From: Marsupella aquatica
Lineage: Eukaryota > Marchantiophyta
Direction of reading: 5' to 3'
DNA length: 64,000 bases
Assembly: GCA_973895155.1 (NCBI GenBank)
Contig: OZ316898.1
Coordinates: 20,832,001 to 20,896,000 of the forward strand
A model generated the notes under the pieces. It saw only the letters and a program-made list of their open reading frames with translations. It searched no databases and had not been told where the DNA came from. Positions 21,624-33,400 of the stretch are shown one piece after another; within the stretch, counting starts at the first letter, position 1, and every line of letters starts with the position of its first letter. The position numbers and the translations under genes are program-made.

Positions 21624-24600
21624 ATGGCATCCTGGAAGGTGACCAGTGCAAATTATGAAGTGGAGAAATTCACCGGGCGCAATAACTTCACGTTATGGAA
21701 AGTACAAATGAAGGACGTTCTTGTTTCCCAGGGCTTGGGTTCAGCATTCAGCACCAAGCCATCCTCCATGACTGATGAGGAGTGGGAAGACATTGGCAAT
21801 CGTGCTCTTAGTTTGATTAGGCTCCACTTGGCACCTGAAGTTTTACTTCAGGTTATGACGGAGGACACAGTTACAAAGCTGTGGGATCGACTGAAGCTGA
21901 TGTATGAGAAGAAGTCGTTGACAAATCGACTATACACAAGCTTGAAGTTGATGAACTTCAAGATGGCTGAAGGTAAAACTATGCACCAACATATTGATGG
22001 TTTTAATTTAATCGTTGCAGAGCTGGCAAGTCTCAATGAGAAGGTGGAGGATGAGAAAAAGGCCCTTCATTTGCTTACTTCCTTGCCACGCTCATATGAG
22101 AACTTGGTCCAGACAATCTTGTATGGCAAGACAACGTTGACCTATGATGAGACAGTGAACACTCTGCTGTCAGACGAAATGCAAAAGAAGATACACAACG
22201 GTTCTTCTTCTTCATCTAGATCAGCACTAGCAGTTACCAGGGGCAGGTCACGAGAGCGTTTTACAGGCTCCTTTGGTAAAACCAAGGCTAGATCGAAGTC
22301 ACGTGACTCGAAGGGTGTTGAGTGCTGAAAATGTGGTCAGAAGGGCCACATTAAAAGGAATTGCAGGAGTGGTGGTAGCATTCAAAGTCAAGCGAGGTTT
22401 GTTACTACTGATGATGATGTTGGTTTTGCCTTATGTACCAATTCCCAAGGTGGGGGACCGGAGTGGATTTTAGATTCTGCATGTTCCTTTCATATGTGCC
22501 ATGACAAGGAGGTCTTTTGCACCTATGAGCCAAAATCAGGGAACATCTTGATGGGGAATGATCAACCCTGTCAAGTCATTGGCATAGGTACAGTGCGCAT
22601 TCAAATGTTTGATGGAATTGTGTGTACGTTGACGAACGTTCGTCACATTCCAGATTTGAAGCGGCATTTGATCTCTTTGGGAGCATTGGACACATCTGGT
22701 TGTCAATGGAGTACAACCAATAGAGTTTTGAGGGTCACACATGGTCCTCTAGCGACGATGGAAGGTAAGAAGCAGGGTAATCTATATATCCTGGTAGGCA
22801 CCACAATTCTTGGTAGTGCCAATGCAGTTTCATCGGAGGTGGATCAGACACGATTGTGGCATGCACGATTAGGTCACATGAGTGAGAAAGGGCTGAATGT
22901 GTTGTGCAATCAGAATCTCTTGCCAGGTGCAAAATCGTGCAAGTTGGGATTTTGTCAGCACTGTGTCCTTGGTAAGCAGCATCGTGTAAGTTTCTCAGCA
23001 ACCAGTTATACCTCTAAAGATATTTTGGATTACATTCATTATGATCTGTGGGAATCACCTGAGCTCTCAATGTCAGGAATGAAGTATTACATATCTTTTA
23101 TTGATGATTATTCGAGGATGATCTGGGTGTACTTTATGCATGAGAAGTCTAAGGTGTTCTCAATCTTCAAGAAGTGGAAGATGCAGGTTGAGACACAAAC
23201 AGGGAAGAAGGTGAAAATTTTTCATTCAGACAATGGAGGTGAGTATATCTCTAATGAGTTTCATCTCTATTTAGAGCGTGAAGGCATTACCCGACATTTG
23301 ACCAATACATATACTCCTCAACAGAATGGTGTTTCTGAGAGGCTGAACAGGACACTATTGGAGAGGTATAGTTCTAGTATGTTAAGCCAAGCAGGTCTAT
23401 CGAAGATCTTTTGGGCTGAAGCTGTCAACACAGCAGCTTACCTGCTAACATTGTCTCCAGTTAGCAGTATTGGTCTTAAGACTCCGTTTGAGATGTGGCA
23501 CAAGAGACCTGCAGATTACACGAGGTTGCGTGTGTTTGGATGTGAGGCATATGCGTTGTAGCCTCCAGTTTCACGGAATAAGCTTGACCCAAAGTCTGTG
23601 AAATGTGTGTTGCTTGGCTACCAGAAGGGAGTAAAAGGGTATCGTCTTTGGGACCCAGAGGCGCAGAAGTTGGTAGTCAGCAAGGATATTACCTTCAATG
23701 AAGGTCCATCATTGAAGGAGGGGAAAGAAATGCCACATAGTCCTGATGTTGACACGATTGAGGGAGAGATTGAGCATGAGTATGCTCATGGACCAACACC
23801 AGCACCGACGGTACCATTGGCTCCAGTACCAACAGCTATAGTTAGTGGAGAATCAGTTGCTCCTGGTGTGGATGAGTCATCTAGGCGGTCATCTTCACGG
23901 CCAGTGCAAGCTCCAAAAAGGTATGGTACATGGTTTCCCTCAGACCAGTTGGAGAGTGATGATGATATTGATGATTCTGGAGCCGTTATGTTTACAGAAG
24001 ATGGTGATCCATCTACATATGGTGAAGCCATGTCTTCTATGGATAAAGCACAATGGAGTGCTGCCATGCAAACAGAGATGCAATCACTGCATAAAAATAA
24101 GACTTGGGAGTTGGTTGAGCTTCCTGAAGGTAAACAGGTCATTGACAGCAAGTGGGTGTTCAAGAAGAAGGATGGCACTTCTGAACATGCAGAGAAGATC
24201 TACAAGGTCAGGCTTGTGGCCAAGGGATTCACCCAAAGGAAGGGTGTAGACTATAATGAGGTCTTCTCACCAGTAGTAGCAATGGCTACTTTGCGCTTGA
24301 TTATGGCATTGGTTGTTCTGTTTGATCTGTGCATGGAGTAGATGGATGTAGTCACAGCTTTTTTGTATGGACTACTAGATGAATTGATATTCATGAGGCA
24401 GCCACAAGGATTTGTGGCTAAGGGTAGGGAGCACTTGGTGTGTAAGCTGTTGAAGTCGCTTTACGGTCTGAAACAAAGTCCAAGGCAGTGGAACAAGAGG
24501 TTTTATACCTTTATGTTGTCATTGGGCTTTGTTCAGAGTGAATATGACTGTTGTGTCTACATGAAGAAGGTAAGCAATGCAGTGTTTGGTTTCATTGTTC

Positions 24601-25606
24601 TGGTCCTTTATGTGGATGATATGCTCATTGTTGCCAAGGATATGACAGAGATTATTAAACTCAAAACTCAGTTGAGCTCAGAGTTTAGTATGAAGGATTT
24701 AGGATCAGCCAGACGCATACTTGGGATGGAGATTCATAGAGACAAGAAGAGGGGAAATTGTGGCTTAAGGGGAAATTGTGGCTGACACAGAGTAAGTATA
24801 CGAAGAAGGTACTTGCTAAGTTCAACATGGCAAGTGCTAAGGATGTAACTACTCCTCTGGCAGCACATTTCAAGCTTTCGGCCGCATCTTGTCCCACAGA
24901 TGCAATTGAAAAGGGGTTGATGTCTAAGGTTCCTTACGACAGTGTAGTGGGCAGTTTGATGTACCTTATGGTTAGTACTCGACCAAACATAGCGCATGCT
25001 GTGGGTGTGGTGAGTAGGTACATGGTTAACCCAGGGAAGGTACATTGGGAAGCAGTCAAATGGATTCTAAGGTACTTACACGGCACATCTGAGGTTGGTT
25101 TGTTGTTTGATGCACATGCAAACAATGCGATGTATCTTGTTGGATATGTGGATTCAGACTACGGTGGTGATTTGGATCAATGAAAGTCTACTACAGGGTA
25201 TTCTTTCACGTTGGCAGGAGGATGTGTAAGTTGGAGATCCATGAAGCAAAAGTGCATATCTCAGTCATCTACTGAAGCTGAGTATGTAGCGGCAGCAGAG
25301 GCAGCAAAGGAAGCTATTTGGTTGGGGAAGTTGGCTCATGATTTGGGGATTCCACAAAAACAAGTGGATCTTCATTGTGATAGCAACAGTGCTATACATA
25401 TTGCGGCAAACTAAGTGACGCATGGCAGGGTAAAGCACATTGATATTAGGTATCATTTTCTCAGGCAAGCTGTTGCTGAGAAAGAGATTGAGTTAATCAA
25501 GATTGATGGAAAACTCAATCCTGTTGATATGTTAACCAAAGTCATTCCTTTGGCTAACTTCACGGAGCATTGTGCAAGGCTTCAAATTTTGCACAAGGAT
25601 GCTTAG
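21624..25606 (+). pseudogene. copia gag-pol polyprotein, interrupted
   Basis: The start at ATG 21624 (MASWKVTSANYEVEKFTG) is preferred over the upstream in-frame ATG at 21588 because it matches where copia Gag normally begins. Gag covers 21624-22320. A CX2CX4HX4C zinc knuckle lies at 22323-22367, broken by TGA at 22326-22328. The protease motif DSA is at 22473-22481. Integrase has its zinc-binding HHCC part at about 22855-22990, then DDE residues in FIDDYSRM, HSDNGGEY and PQQNGVSERLNRTLLE. Reverse transcriptase has YVDD at 24609-24620. RNase H spans about 25110-25480. Further stops: TAG 23559-23561, TAG 24339-24341, TGA 25181-25183, TAA 25412-25414. One frameshift lies at about 24745-24755, next to an 18-base tandem duplication (24750-24767 and 24768-24785). 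The natural stop is TAG 25604-25606. Confidence 0.92.
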
Positions 25607-25935
25607 TGTTAGTTTTCTTGTATACGTATTCTCTATCCGGTATGTACTGGCTACGGTCTAATTCTAGTTAACCCTCATGGAGAAGGGGGGAACATAGGTT
25701 TTCTGTCTAGAATTTCCCGAGGAGATACATATGGGTAACAAGAGCTAGTATTAGGTAGGTAGTTTATTTCTAAGTATGTCTGCTCTATCTGACACTTTGT
25801 CAGCTACGGTTTAGTTCTAGTCAGCTCTCAGGTATAGAGGGAAAACTCATTGGTTTTACCTTCTAGAACTTCCCGAGGAGATTCATACGGATAGTTAGAA
25901 GTAACACTACCAGGTAGTTAGCTGAGGACTAGAGT

Positions 25936-25945
25936 CAAGGGGGAG
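25936..25945 (+). promoter_or_regulatory. polypurine tract
   Basis: The purine run caaggggg-ag just before the 3' LTR is where plus-strand DNA synthesis of the copia element would begin. Its exact edges are set by eye. Confidence 0.75.
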
Positions 25946-25947
25946 TT

Positions 25948-26311
25948 TGTTAGGTTATGCCTCTAGTATAACCTATATACTTCCATAGTACTAGCTAGAC
26001 TTCACTCTACTAGGATAGCACTAGTTTGAGTTCCAGGTTCCCATAGACCATGGGAGGGGGTATACCCAAGGGTAACACAAACTTGTGCTCACATTTGAAG
26101 GTTCACTCTTTAGAAGACAGAGTGAAGGAGTGAGAGGAGGAGCTCTAGCACGTTGGCTATGGCGGATGTAATAGGTGTGTATTACTGGATTTCTCTCACG
26201 GCCGTGGACGTAGCCCAGACGGGGTGAACCACGTACTTTCATTGTCGGAGTCTATGGATGTTGTTCACATGTGTTGACGCTGTCTCGTTCGGTCTAGATC
26301 ATATCCCAACA
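25948..26311 (+). repeat. 3' LTR of the copia element
   Basis: 364 bases, the same length and termini as the 5' LTR, followed directly by the second tcaaa target duplication at 26312-26316. Upstream, 25607-25935 is the 3' untranslated part, which itself holds a diverged direct repeat: 'tagttctagtca/ggttaaccctc..ttctag(a)atttcccgaggaga' occurs near 25655-25730 and again near 25810-25890. Confidence 0.95.
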
Positions 26312-26670
26312 TCAAATGGGCTGAAAACAGAGAGAAAACTAGGGGAAATATGTGGACTCTAGACATTTGAGCTCAAACAAGTTTTCCAATAGTGAGTTAA
26401 AAAATTTAAGGTTCAAACAGACTTCACCTTACTTAACCAAATGAGTTGAAATTTTCTTGAGAGAAGAAGAGCTAGTAAGGGGATACCTCCACTTTGTGTT
26501 ACGCCAACCTTACCCTAAGCCAACTTTACCCTAAGTTGAGTAAGTAAAAGCCACGTTCATAATTTAGGTCATGTCTTTGCGTTTTTAATTATGAAAAAAT
26601 GGTGATGAAAAAATATGTTCATACGATGTTAATTTTGTGTTGGGAATTTTTAAAAGTTTCTTGTACCTTA

Positions 26671-26930
26671 TCAAATGATTTTGAAGTTACAATTGGGATC
26701 AAACATTACACCAACCCTTAAGGATGTGTTCACTAAAGAATTTCAATTTGCAACCTTATGAATTTTAAGTTACAATTGGGGTCAAACAGTACACCGACCC
26801 TTGCGGATATGTGCACCAGAATGCCTTAACTTGTAACCTTATCAATTTCAAAGTTACAATCGGGGTCAAACAGTACACTTGCAAATGTGCGCATCATGAT
26901 GCCTTAACTTAGAATCTTCTTGATTTTTAA
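26671..26930. repeat. three-unit tandem repeat, about 90-95 base units
   Basis: Each unit contains gttacaatt(c)ggg(g/a)tcaaac, then 'a(g/t)tacac', 'cttg(c)..atgtg', 'atgccttaactt' and 'aaccttat(c)aattt'. Three consecutive copies are clear. The block follows the interrupted array but has a different consensus. Confidence 0.75.
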
Positions 26931-27840
26931 GGTAATGGTTTGTCATGTTAAGAGTAGTATCAAATATAGATCTTGCTTCTGCTATTTCTATTGGAAAAGG
27001 AACAAAATGAAATACTCTCAAGCTTAAGTTTTCTTATGCGTTTCTTTGTAGCAAAGCTCCTTAGATAGAGTATTAGTGTTTACATTTTCTTTATTTGTTA
27101 AGATTTGAGAAAACATTTTCAAGTCAAATATGAAGCTCCAATTTTCTCGTCAAACAGTACACTAAGTTTAGATCTGAATATCAGAATGTTGAAAATTAGA
27201 ACTTTATACTTTCTTTTATTCACAAGTAATTATCACAAATCAATATACTAGAGGTGAAATCTTGGAATTGCATAAATGTTTGATATTGATTTATCACACA
27301 AAAATATTAGTAATCACAACTATTAACCATATAGAGAGAAGAGAAAGAAATCAAACCTGTATTTCAAGTGTTGTAATAGAGTTGAGTTTGCTATTGATTG
27401 CCAAATAATTTATAAACTCTCCCAAGCTTCTCTAGCAACCAAGAAGAAAATGTTCATCTCAAGAAAGGGTCAATGGGCTCAAGAATTTAATTCAAAGGTC
27501 ATTGGGCCACTTCACAACTAATAAAATCCATACAAATTGTAATCATCAAACAAAGCATGCAATCATACAAACCTACCTGGTCACACGATGTGAGCCCTAC
27601 AAAAATAATCTACCACTTGCTGTCTGCGTCCAAGCTTGAATGTCTCATGTAAACTCTCCTCACACCTAGTGTGAAGTATGTTGTAATCCTCACTATAATC
27701 CTCCCTAGGCACACCAAAAGAGTAATGAGTCAAACCTCCAATCAATCTGCACAAGCCCCCAAACATTGAATACAACATTACTAATCTTCTATCCAACCTA
27801 TTTTTATTCATATGATTAGAGTTATTCATTTATACATAAT
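26931..27840. other. no gene seen
   Basis: AT-rich. The 82-codon minus-strand frame 27581-27829 has no motif. 'gtcaaacagtacac' near 27150 is a leftover of the repeat at 26671-26930. Confidence 0.4.
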
Positions 27841-28236
27841 GAAGAAAGCTGAACTTAAAGCCGGGATAGACACAAACATTTGTAGGGACAACCCGGATGG
27901 ACACAGCCTGTTGACACTGTAACACCAATCCTTAACAACACACAAAATGGATTACAGGTGTCTTATGAACGGAAGCTAACCAAGATTTAGACATTATGTT
28001 AAGTACGTTTAACCTCCTCCGTTGCTCCTGCCTGGACAGACTACGGGAAGAAACAACCAAAAACTTCCTGCTCCCGGTCAAACAGCTCCTTACAGGTCAC
28101 CATTGGAGCACAAGTGAAAAATGTGTTATACAAGCACAATCTTAGGTTTGTTCTGTGTCCATCCAGGTTGTGTTTGTCCATGGGAGCTTTTTCTCAAACG
28201 TTTGTGTCTATCCTGGCTTTAAGTTCGAAGAAAGCT
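27841..28236. mobile_element. second Mutator-type MITE with 10-base target duplication
   Basis: The element covers 27851-28226 (376 bp). The left end reads gaacttaaagccgggataga and the reverse complement of the right end reads gaacttaaagccaggataga. The arms stay similar for some 60 bases through 'cacaaac(a/g)tttg' to 'c(c/t)ggatggacacag'. The flanks are a perfect direct repeat, gaagaaagct, at 27841-27850 and 28227-28236. Duplications of 9-11 bases are typical of Mutator-like elements. No coding sequence inside. Terminal sequences differ from the MITE at 2801, so it is another family. Confidence 0.88.
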
Positions 28237-28315
28237 ACATATAATAATAAGACAAATAACATCATAACTCATACTTTATGATGTTATTTGTCTTATTATT
28301 ATATGTAGCTTTCTT
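28228..28315. repeat. perfect 39-bp inverted repeat with 10-base loop
   Basis: The left arm 28228-28266 (starting aagaaagctacatataataa) and right arm 28277-28315 are exact reverse complements, separated by actcatactt. A transcript would fold into a hairpin without a mismatch. The outer end of the left arm was used as target site by the MITE at 27851-28226, so the hairpin is the older of the two. It may be the core of a very short MITE or a young small-RNA precursor. AT content is high and no further pairing is seen beyond the arms. Confidence 0.9.
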
Positions 28316-30085
28316 GCATGAGTATTCATATTCCCATGAAAGTTGGTCTATATATATAACCTCTCTCTCAGCAACACTTGTGATGAATCTACATTTATGG
28401 TTTTTGTCATTGTTTCCACTTGCCATGATATTAGGATAATGATGAGAATTTTCTTTTACTAGTATGTATTAACAAATTGAATCTTCAAACTAAGTTGCCC
28501 AAGATAGTATTACAGATAGTTATAATTAATGGTTCAATCCAGGCCATCATTTTTCTTATGGCATACTCTTGTTATTGTAGATAAACTTTGATGTCATTCT
28601 TATAAATTTAGTTTAATTTAATGCACATAAATTTAATATAAATTTATAACACTACTCCGAATGTACTTTGGCTATATAATTTTGGCTTTGGCTATATAAT
28701 TTAGGTGTTACGTGAAAGAATTGAGTTGGACCCACATACTACACTAGTTATATTTTGTTTTTCCTTGATTCATAAATTCTAATGCGCTTTAAATTTATAA
28801 ATTAATCTAAGAAAATCTGATAGAAAATATTGTAAGCATCTTCTCCTCCACACAAGTGACACTTGTCACACCGGCCAAAAAAACAAACCTTAAAAAGCCC
28901 CCAATCACTCTTAGGGAGTTAGGGCAGTTTCTATCTTACGTTCTTAGTTCTTACGAAGGTTTTTCCGTGGCCAATATTGAAGTCAATGCATTAAATTGCG
29001 TGGCTTAGATTGTTGGGCGGCATTTCTAGAAAAGGACAAGAAGACAAAAAACAGAAAAAAGTCGATGTAGATGTTATTATGAGGGAGGTCTCAACTGCAC
29101 TAAAACGTTTCACGACGAGGTGAGCTACTTGGGCGTCCTTTAAACTCATATACATGATGGATCTTACCGAAGTCCACAAAGATCAAAAGAGGTATACGCC
29201 TTTAGCCCTTTACGGTGGTGGTCCTGGTGGACAAAATTATCGTGGAATGGAATTACTGCCATAAATATTTCTTGTGTTTTCTTGCTAGGCGATAGTCATA
29301 CAGTTGACGACAAGAGTAAATTAAAGAGAAGTAATGATGAGCTTTGGTGGGCAAATGAGAATCCCTTCTTTGTTTGAGTGGTCATTACCACGACGTAAAA
29401 GCTGTTCTCCTTAGATATCTAGTTGTACTGTTGTAGATTTGCTTCTTAGAATCTCTCTATCTGTTACATTATTATATCCCACATTAGTCAAATAGGTTGA
29501 TAGTCGGGGAGGTGTTTCTGCCACGAATGGATAGATTGAGAGTAGGGGACTAGGGGTGGACTGGTCTGGGATCACCTTGGCTAGTGCATCCGATAACTAG
29601 GGGAGTAAAGATAAATATATTGTAAAAGGTTCTCACATTTTTGAAGAGAAGTAAATTAGAAATTTCCATAAATCTCCACGAGATCCTTTATTAGAGCACA
29701 CTCTAAGATCGATGGATAGATTACATCCAAAAAAATATCTTGCCGGATCTAACCCATCATAACCAATCAATTGCAAAGATGCAGTTTTAAGTTATTTCCA
29801 TTTTCGAGAGTGACACTGATATATTTTACCAAAAGTGATGCTCCCATGAACCTCGATACCTCTTACACTTTTATTGGTACCTTACATGCATGAAGATGTG
29901 AAATCAATTCTTGCTGACATTGAGATTGAAGGCCAGACCCAAAGTAACCAACGGGAGCATGTAGGTACAGGCAATGCATCACATGTAAGAACCTACTAAA
30001 CACCAGCTAGATGGTTAGTAATGCATTCACATGGTACAACCTACTGAAGACTAGCTAGATGATAGTAACGCTTTCACCTCTTAAA
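28316..30085. other. no gene seen; holds a MITE relic at about 28790-28905
   Basis: 28790-28905 ('aaaatctgatagaaaatatt', 'atcttctcctcc', 'cttgtcacaccggccaaaaa', 'aaaccttaaaaagcccc') parallels the right half of the hAT-type MITE at 37680-37963 ('aaaatttgatagaatattct', 'aatctcctccctc', 'ttcgccacactggctaaaaa', 'aaaccttacaaaatacg'). 'tttggctatataattt' occurs twice in tandem at about 28667-28702. Nothing else was recognised. Confidence 0.45.
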
Positions 30086-30340
30086 CTACATGAAATATGG
30101 GTGACTATGTCCATCTGGGTTGAGATAGTCCATTTCAGTTTCCCAGAAAAAGGTGAGGGCCATTTTCTTCTTCCTCAGGTAGAGAGAATCTCTTTTTGTT
30201 GGTTCATTTACTGGACTGTTCTCGTATAGACAGTCTTGGCCACGCACTATGGTAAAGGCTCTTGCACAATACACCATGATGAAGTCAGGGTGAAGTTGGG
30301 CAGCAAGTTCTGGATACGAGCATTCCAGGGACTCGTCCAC
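30086..30340 (-). CDS. unrecognised terminal-exon-like fragment
   Basis: A pyrimidine-rich tract followed by 'aaaattcag' (reading minus strand) gives a good splice acceptor at 30341. After it, 84 codons run openly from VDESLECSYPELAAQLHPDF through MVYCARAFTIVRGQDCLYEN to a stop after DYLNPDGHSHPYFM. The make-up is convincingly protein-like, unlike the low-complexity residues read upstream of the acceptor. I do not recognise the family, and no further exons were found upstream on the minus strand. It could be a host gene fragment carried by a transposon. Confidence 0.4.
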   Translation of the reverse strand: MDESLECSYPELAAQLHPDFIMVYCARAFTIVRGQDCLYENSPVNEPTKRDSLYLRKKKMALTFFWETEMDYLNPDGHSHPYFM

Positions 30341-30499
30341 CTGAATTTTACTAGTGGAGAAAATAAAAGGAGGGGGAGGGAAGATGAATAGGGAGGCAAA
30401 AAGAAGTAAAAATGTATTCCCACTATATAGCATCACACAACCCCACCTGGGCCCCACAATCACAGTTTTTCCCTTCACGATGTCTGCCACTTTATACTA

Positions 30500-33400
30500 A
30501 GTCCACTTTTACATTGTTTGTCTAAGTCACATTGTACAATGCAAATGTGCGCATGTTACTAACATTGTAACAAACAATGTTAACATTTGTCGTCCCTCAA
30601 GTTGTATCAAACACGCCTGTAAATGACATATCTAACTTATAGAGTGTTCCGGACCCATATTTACATAGGAAGCAGTGACATATAGGAGGTGTCTTGACAG
30701 GGTTTGTGTCTATGTTACATAGTTCACATAGGAGACTAGATTGAATTGTTAAGTTGTGATGCAACTAGTAATTACCCTGTTGTAAACAATGTGAATTTCT
30801 CCATTGGACAACCAAACAAATTCATTATGTCATTTGCCACAACTTTAAATCAAGGGGTTATTTATGTTGTTTGTAATGCTACTTTATGTCATCCTAGACA
30901 ATGTGAAAACAGTGACTTTAATATTGTGAAACCAATGTTAATTGAATCATCTGAAATCTGACACATGTGATGTCAAATTAAAGCCTAAACCTTAATCTAA
31001 CATCACACGTTCCAACATTAAAGGGTGGTGCTGGGGGGGGGGTGGTGGCTACGACATTAAGGTGAAAACAGGGTCCAACCTGTAAAACAGGGGTGGCCAT
31101 ATTTGCATATTTTGCAAGAAACCCTTTCCACTTGCCTCACCCCCAGTACCCTTCTCCTTGATCGCCACATCCTCTTCTGAGTGGCAGCATCCGAGTGGCA
31201 TCCCCCATCCAATCACAACATATTATGGGTGTCTGCAGCTGCAGTGACCTCTTGACAACGACGTCAAAGTCAGCTAGCCTTGGCCATTCCATCTGGACAG
31301 TTATTTTTCTCTGTGGTGATCCTGCAACTCACACACCTTCTCCTTGATTTCCGCTTGAGCCAAACTCAATCAACTAGGTGTGAGATGATCTTGCCAAACA
31401 TTCTTGAAGCCAATTTGGCACTGTTGAAGGTCTGACTATAGGTTTTTCAGGTGCTCCAGTTTGGGCAGTGCCGACCAACTACCACCTTCATGCAATTGTC
31501 AGGCCCTTCTCATCAAGGACCACCTCCTCCTATCTTTGTATAGTACTAAATCTGTTTGTTATTATGGCACCATATAGTGCATCAAAGTGGACAAGGGCAG
31601 GCGGTTTGGGAAATGCCCAGTACCAACCAGATTACAAATTGTGTGCAATTGAGGCTTATTGCACCTTGAAGAAGATGATTAGGAGAGTTGTTGGGGCTAT
31701 TGGAGCATGCGCCTAGATTGGGTTGTGAATACGCTTTTTCAGGTCATGCTTCCTTTATTTTGGTACCAAATTTGGTGCAAAGCAAGGGGGCGAGTCATCA
31801 ACTACAAGAACGAGGAGATCTATTGTCTGCGCAAGGCATAGCATCTGATACAAACCATTGAGGCCATTTTCTTGCTCTGACATTGCCCAATCAGGCAATT
31901 GTTAGAAGTTTGAAACCTGATGGGAAAGAATACATTGTTTGTAATATACATTCCCACTTCCCTTCATGTTGTTGTAAATTTATGGGCTAATGAGGGAAAC
32001 GTGTGCAAGCACCAGCTAAAGTAGTTGCTAGTTAGAGCTTGTGAAGGTGATGTTTTGGTACAAAAGCTATGGACAGGGTTTGGTAGCCTCATGGGTGGCA
32101 CCTCACAGTCATGTGGATGCGGGTGAAAACATTCATTCACCACGGTCTCAACACATGAGTCTTGAAGCAGGAGTTTATGACACAAAAGTCACCACTGATG
32201 AGCCTCATGCAATGAGGGTATTTGATTTATTCGGGATTGTATTCCACCCTTGTAGCTTTTGTTCTGCCTGTGGAGAATGAAGACTTGCCCTGATCAAGGC
32301 AGACCTTGTTGTGGATGTTTGTGTTGTGGAAAGAGATTTGTAACTAAGTGAGTAAGCATTCCTAGCAACACAGCTTACTCTGACCAAAGTGAAGGGCCAA
32401 GAACAAACTAAGACCTATCAGGGAAAGACAATATAGGTCTTGTGGAGGCTTTTGTAAGGCCTGTGGGTTTTACATCAAAGCAACAGCTTGATGATGTGGA
32501 CATTTAGCATGGCAGCAAGAGAGGAAGGTAAGCAATATAGTTGAGGACAACACAAAAAAGAGGAGAAGTAGCTTCCAGGCATGGCCAAACGTCGTCTCAA
32601 TTCAGCGTTGTGGTAACTCTATCTTAATTGTTTGTTTGGGTTTTTGTTCCATCATCTTAGAAATGACAATAAATGAATAAACAAGCACTAGATGACATTG
32701 TAACTTCTTCAATGGTGGGAACAAGATGGAAGGACACAATTTGCACTACCATCAAAGCACAAAGTGACTCCGTCGGGAGACAACTGACAACATCTAAGTT
32801 GGTTGGGCAGGGAAGATAAGGATGGTAGGAGATCACATGGGACTGCAAATTTGGTCATTGCAACAGTTCCTGCTCATGTCGTAAATCTTGGAGGTGGTGC
32901 TAGGGATGTAGACATGAACCCCTGCCAACATTGATCTCAATGTGTCTCTTGACAAGGAGGGTTTACAATTAATGTATTCCCAAATGTATTGCCATTCATC
33001 ATTAGCATTGTCATTTGGTGTTGTGCACTCTCACTTTACTTCACAGTCTTCACAATGCCCACACCTATATACACTGAACTTCACACTTTGAACACACTAC
33101 ACCTGCCAAAACTAAACAAGAGTTAACATGGTTGCAAGACTTAACCATAAGTACCCTGGCATTGCCAAAACAGTAAACCAGATGTGACAAAATTTCTCGA
33201 TCAGCGGATCAATGTGAGCTGACCCTTACCCCTTAGAGTGTGCACTAGGATGCTACGACAACAAACCAAACATGACAAAGTTTCTTGGCTGATTAATGTG
33301 AGTCAGACCCTTAGAGCACATCTCCAAAAGTGATGCTTTTTGGCCCCATATCCGCTATATTTCACAATATAGCAGCAGGTTCTTGGTGGTCTTCTACCCC

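Larger units (their letters stand above)
20249..26311 (+). mobile_element. complete Ty1/copia LTR retrotransposon, coding-dead
   Basis: 6063 bp bounded by two 364-base LTRs and a perfect 5-base target duplication, tcaaa, at 20244-20248 and 26312-26316. Order from left: 5' LTR, tRNA-Met-type primer binding site, untranslated leader of about 1 kb, gag, protease, integrase, reverse transcriptase, RNase H, polypurine tract, 3' LTR. Integrase before reverse transcriptase places it in Ty1/copia. The LTRs differ at 9 of 364 positions by my count (7 transitions, 2 transversions), so the insertion is fairly young next to the other elements here. The coding region carries five premature stops and one frameshift, so this copy could move only with help from an intact relative. 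Confidence 0.95.
19790..26520. repeat. old tandem array (about 200-240 base units) split by the copia insertion
   Basis: Unit starts can be seen at about 19787 (actcaaacaaatgggctgaaa), about 20015 (acttaacaaatgtgctaaaa), about 20237 (actcaatcaaat, interrupted, resuming tgggctgaaaacagagagaa at 26317) and about 26430 (acttaaccaaatgagttgaa). Each is followed by 'ctaggga(a)aat', then 'gagctcaaac', and later 'cctaagccaact'. If the 6-kb copia element plus one 5-base duplication is taken out, the third unit closes perfectly, which dates the array as older than the insertion. Confidence 0.75.
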
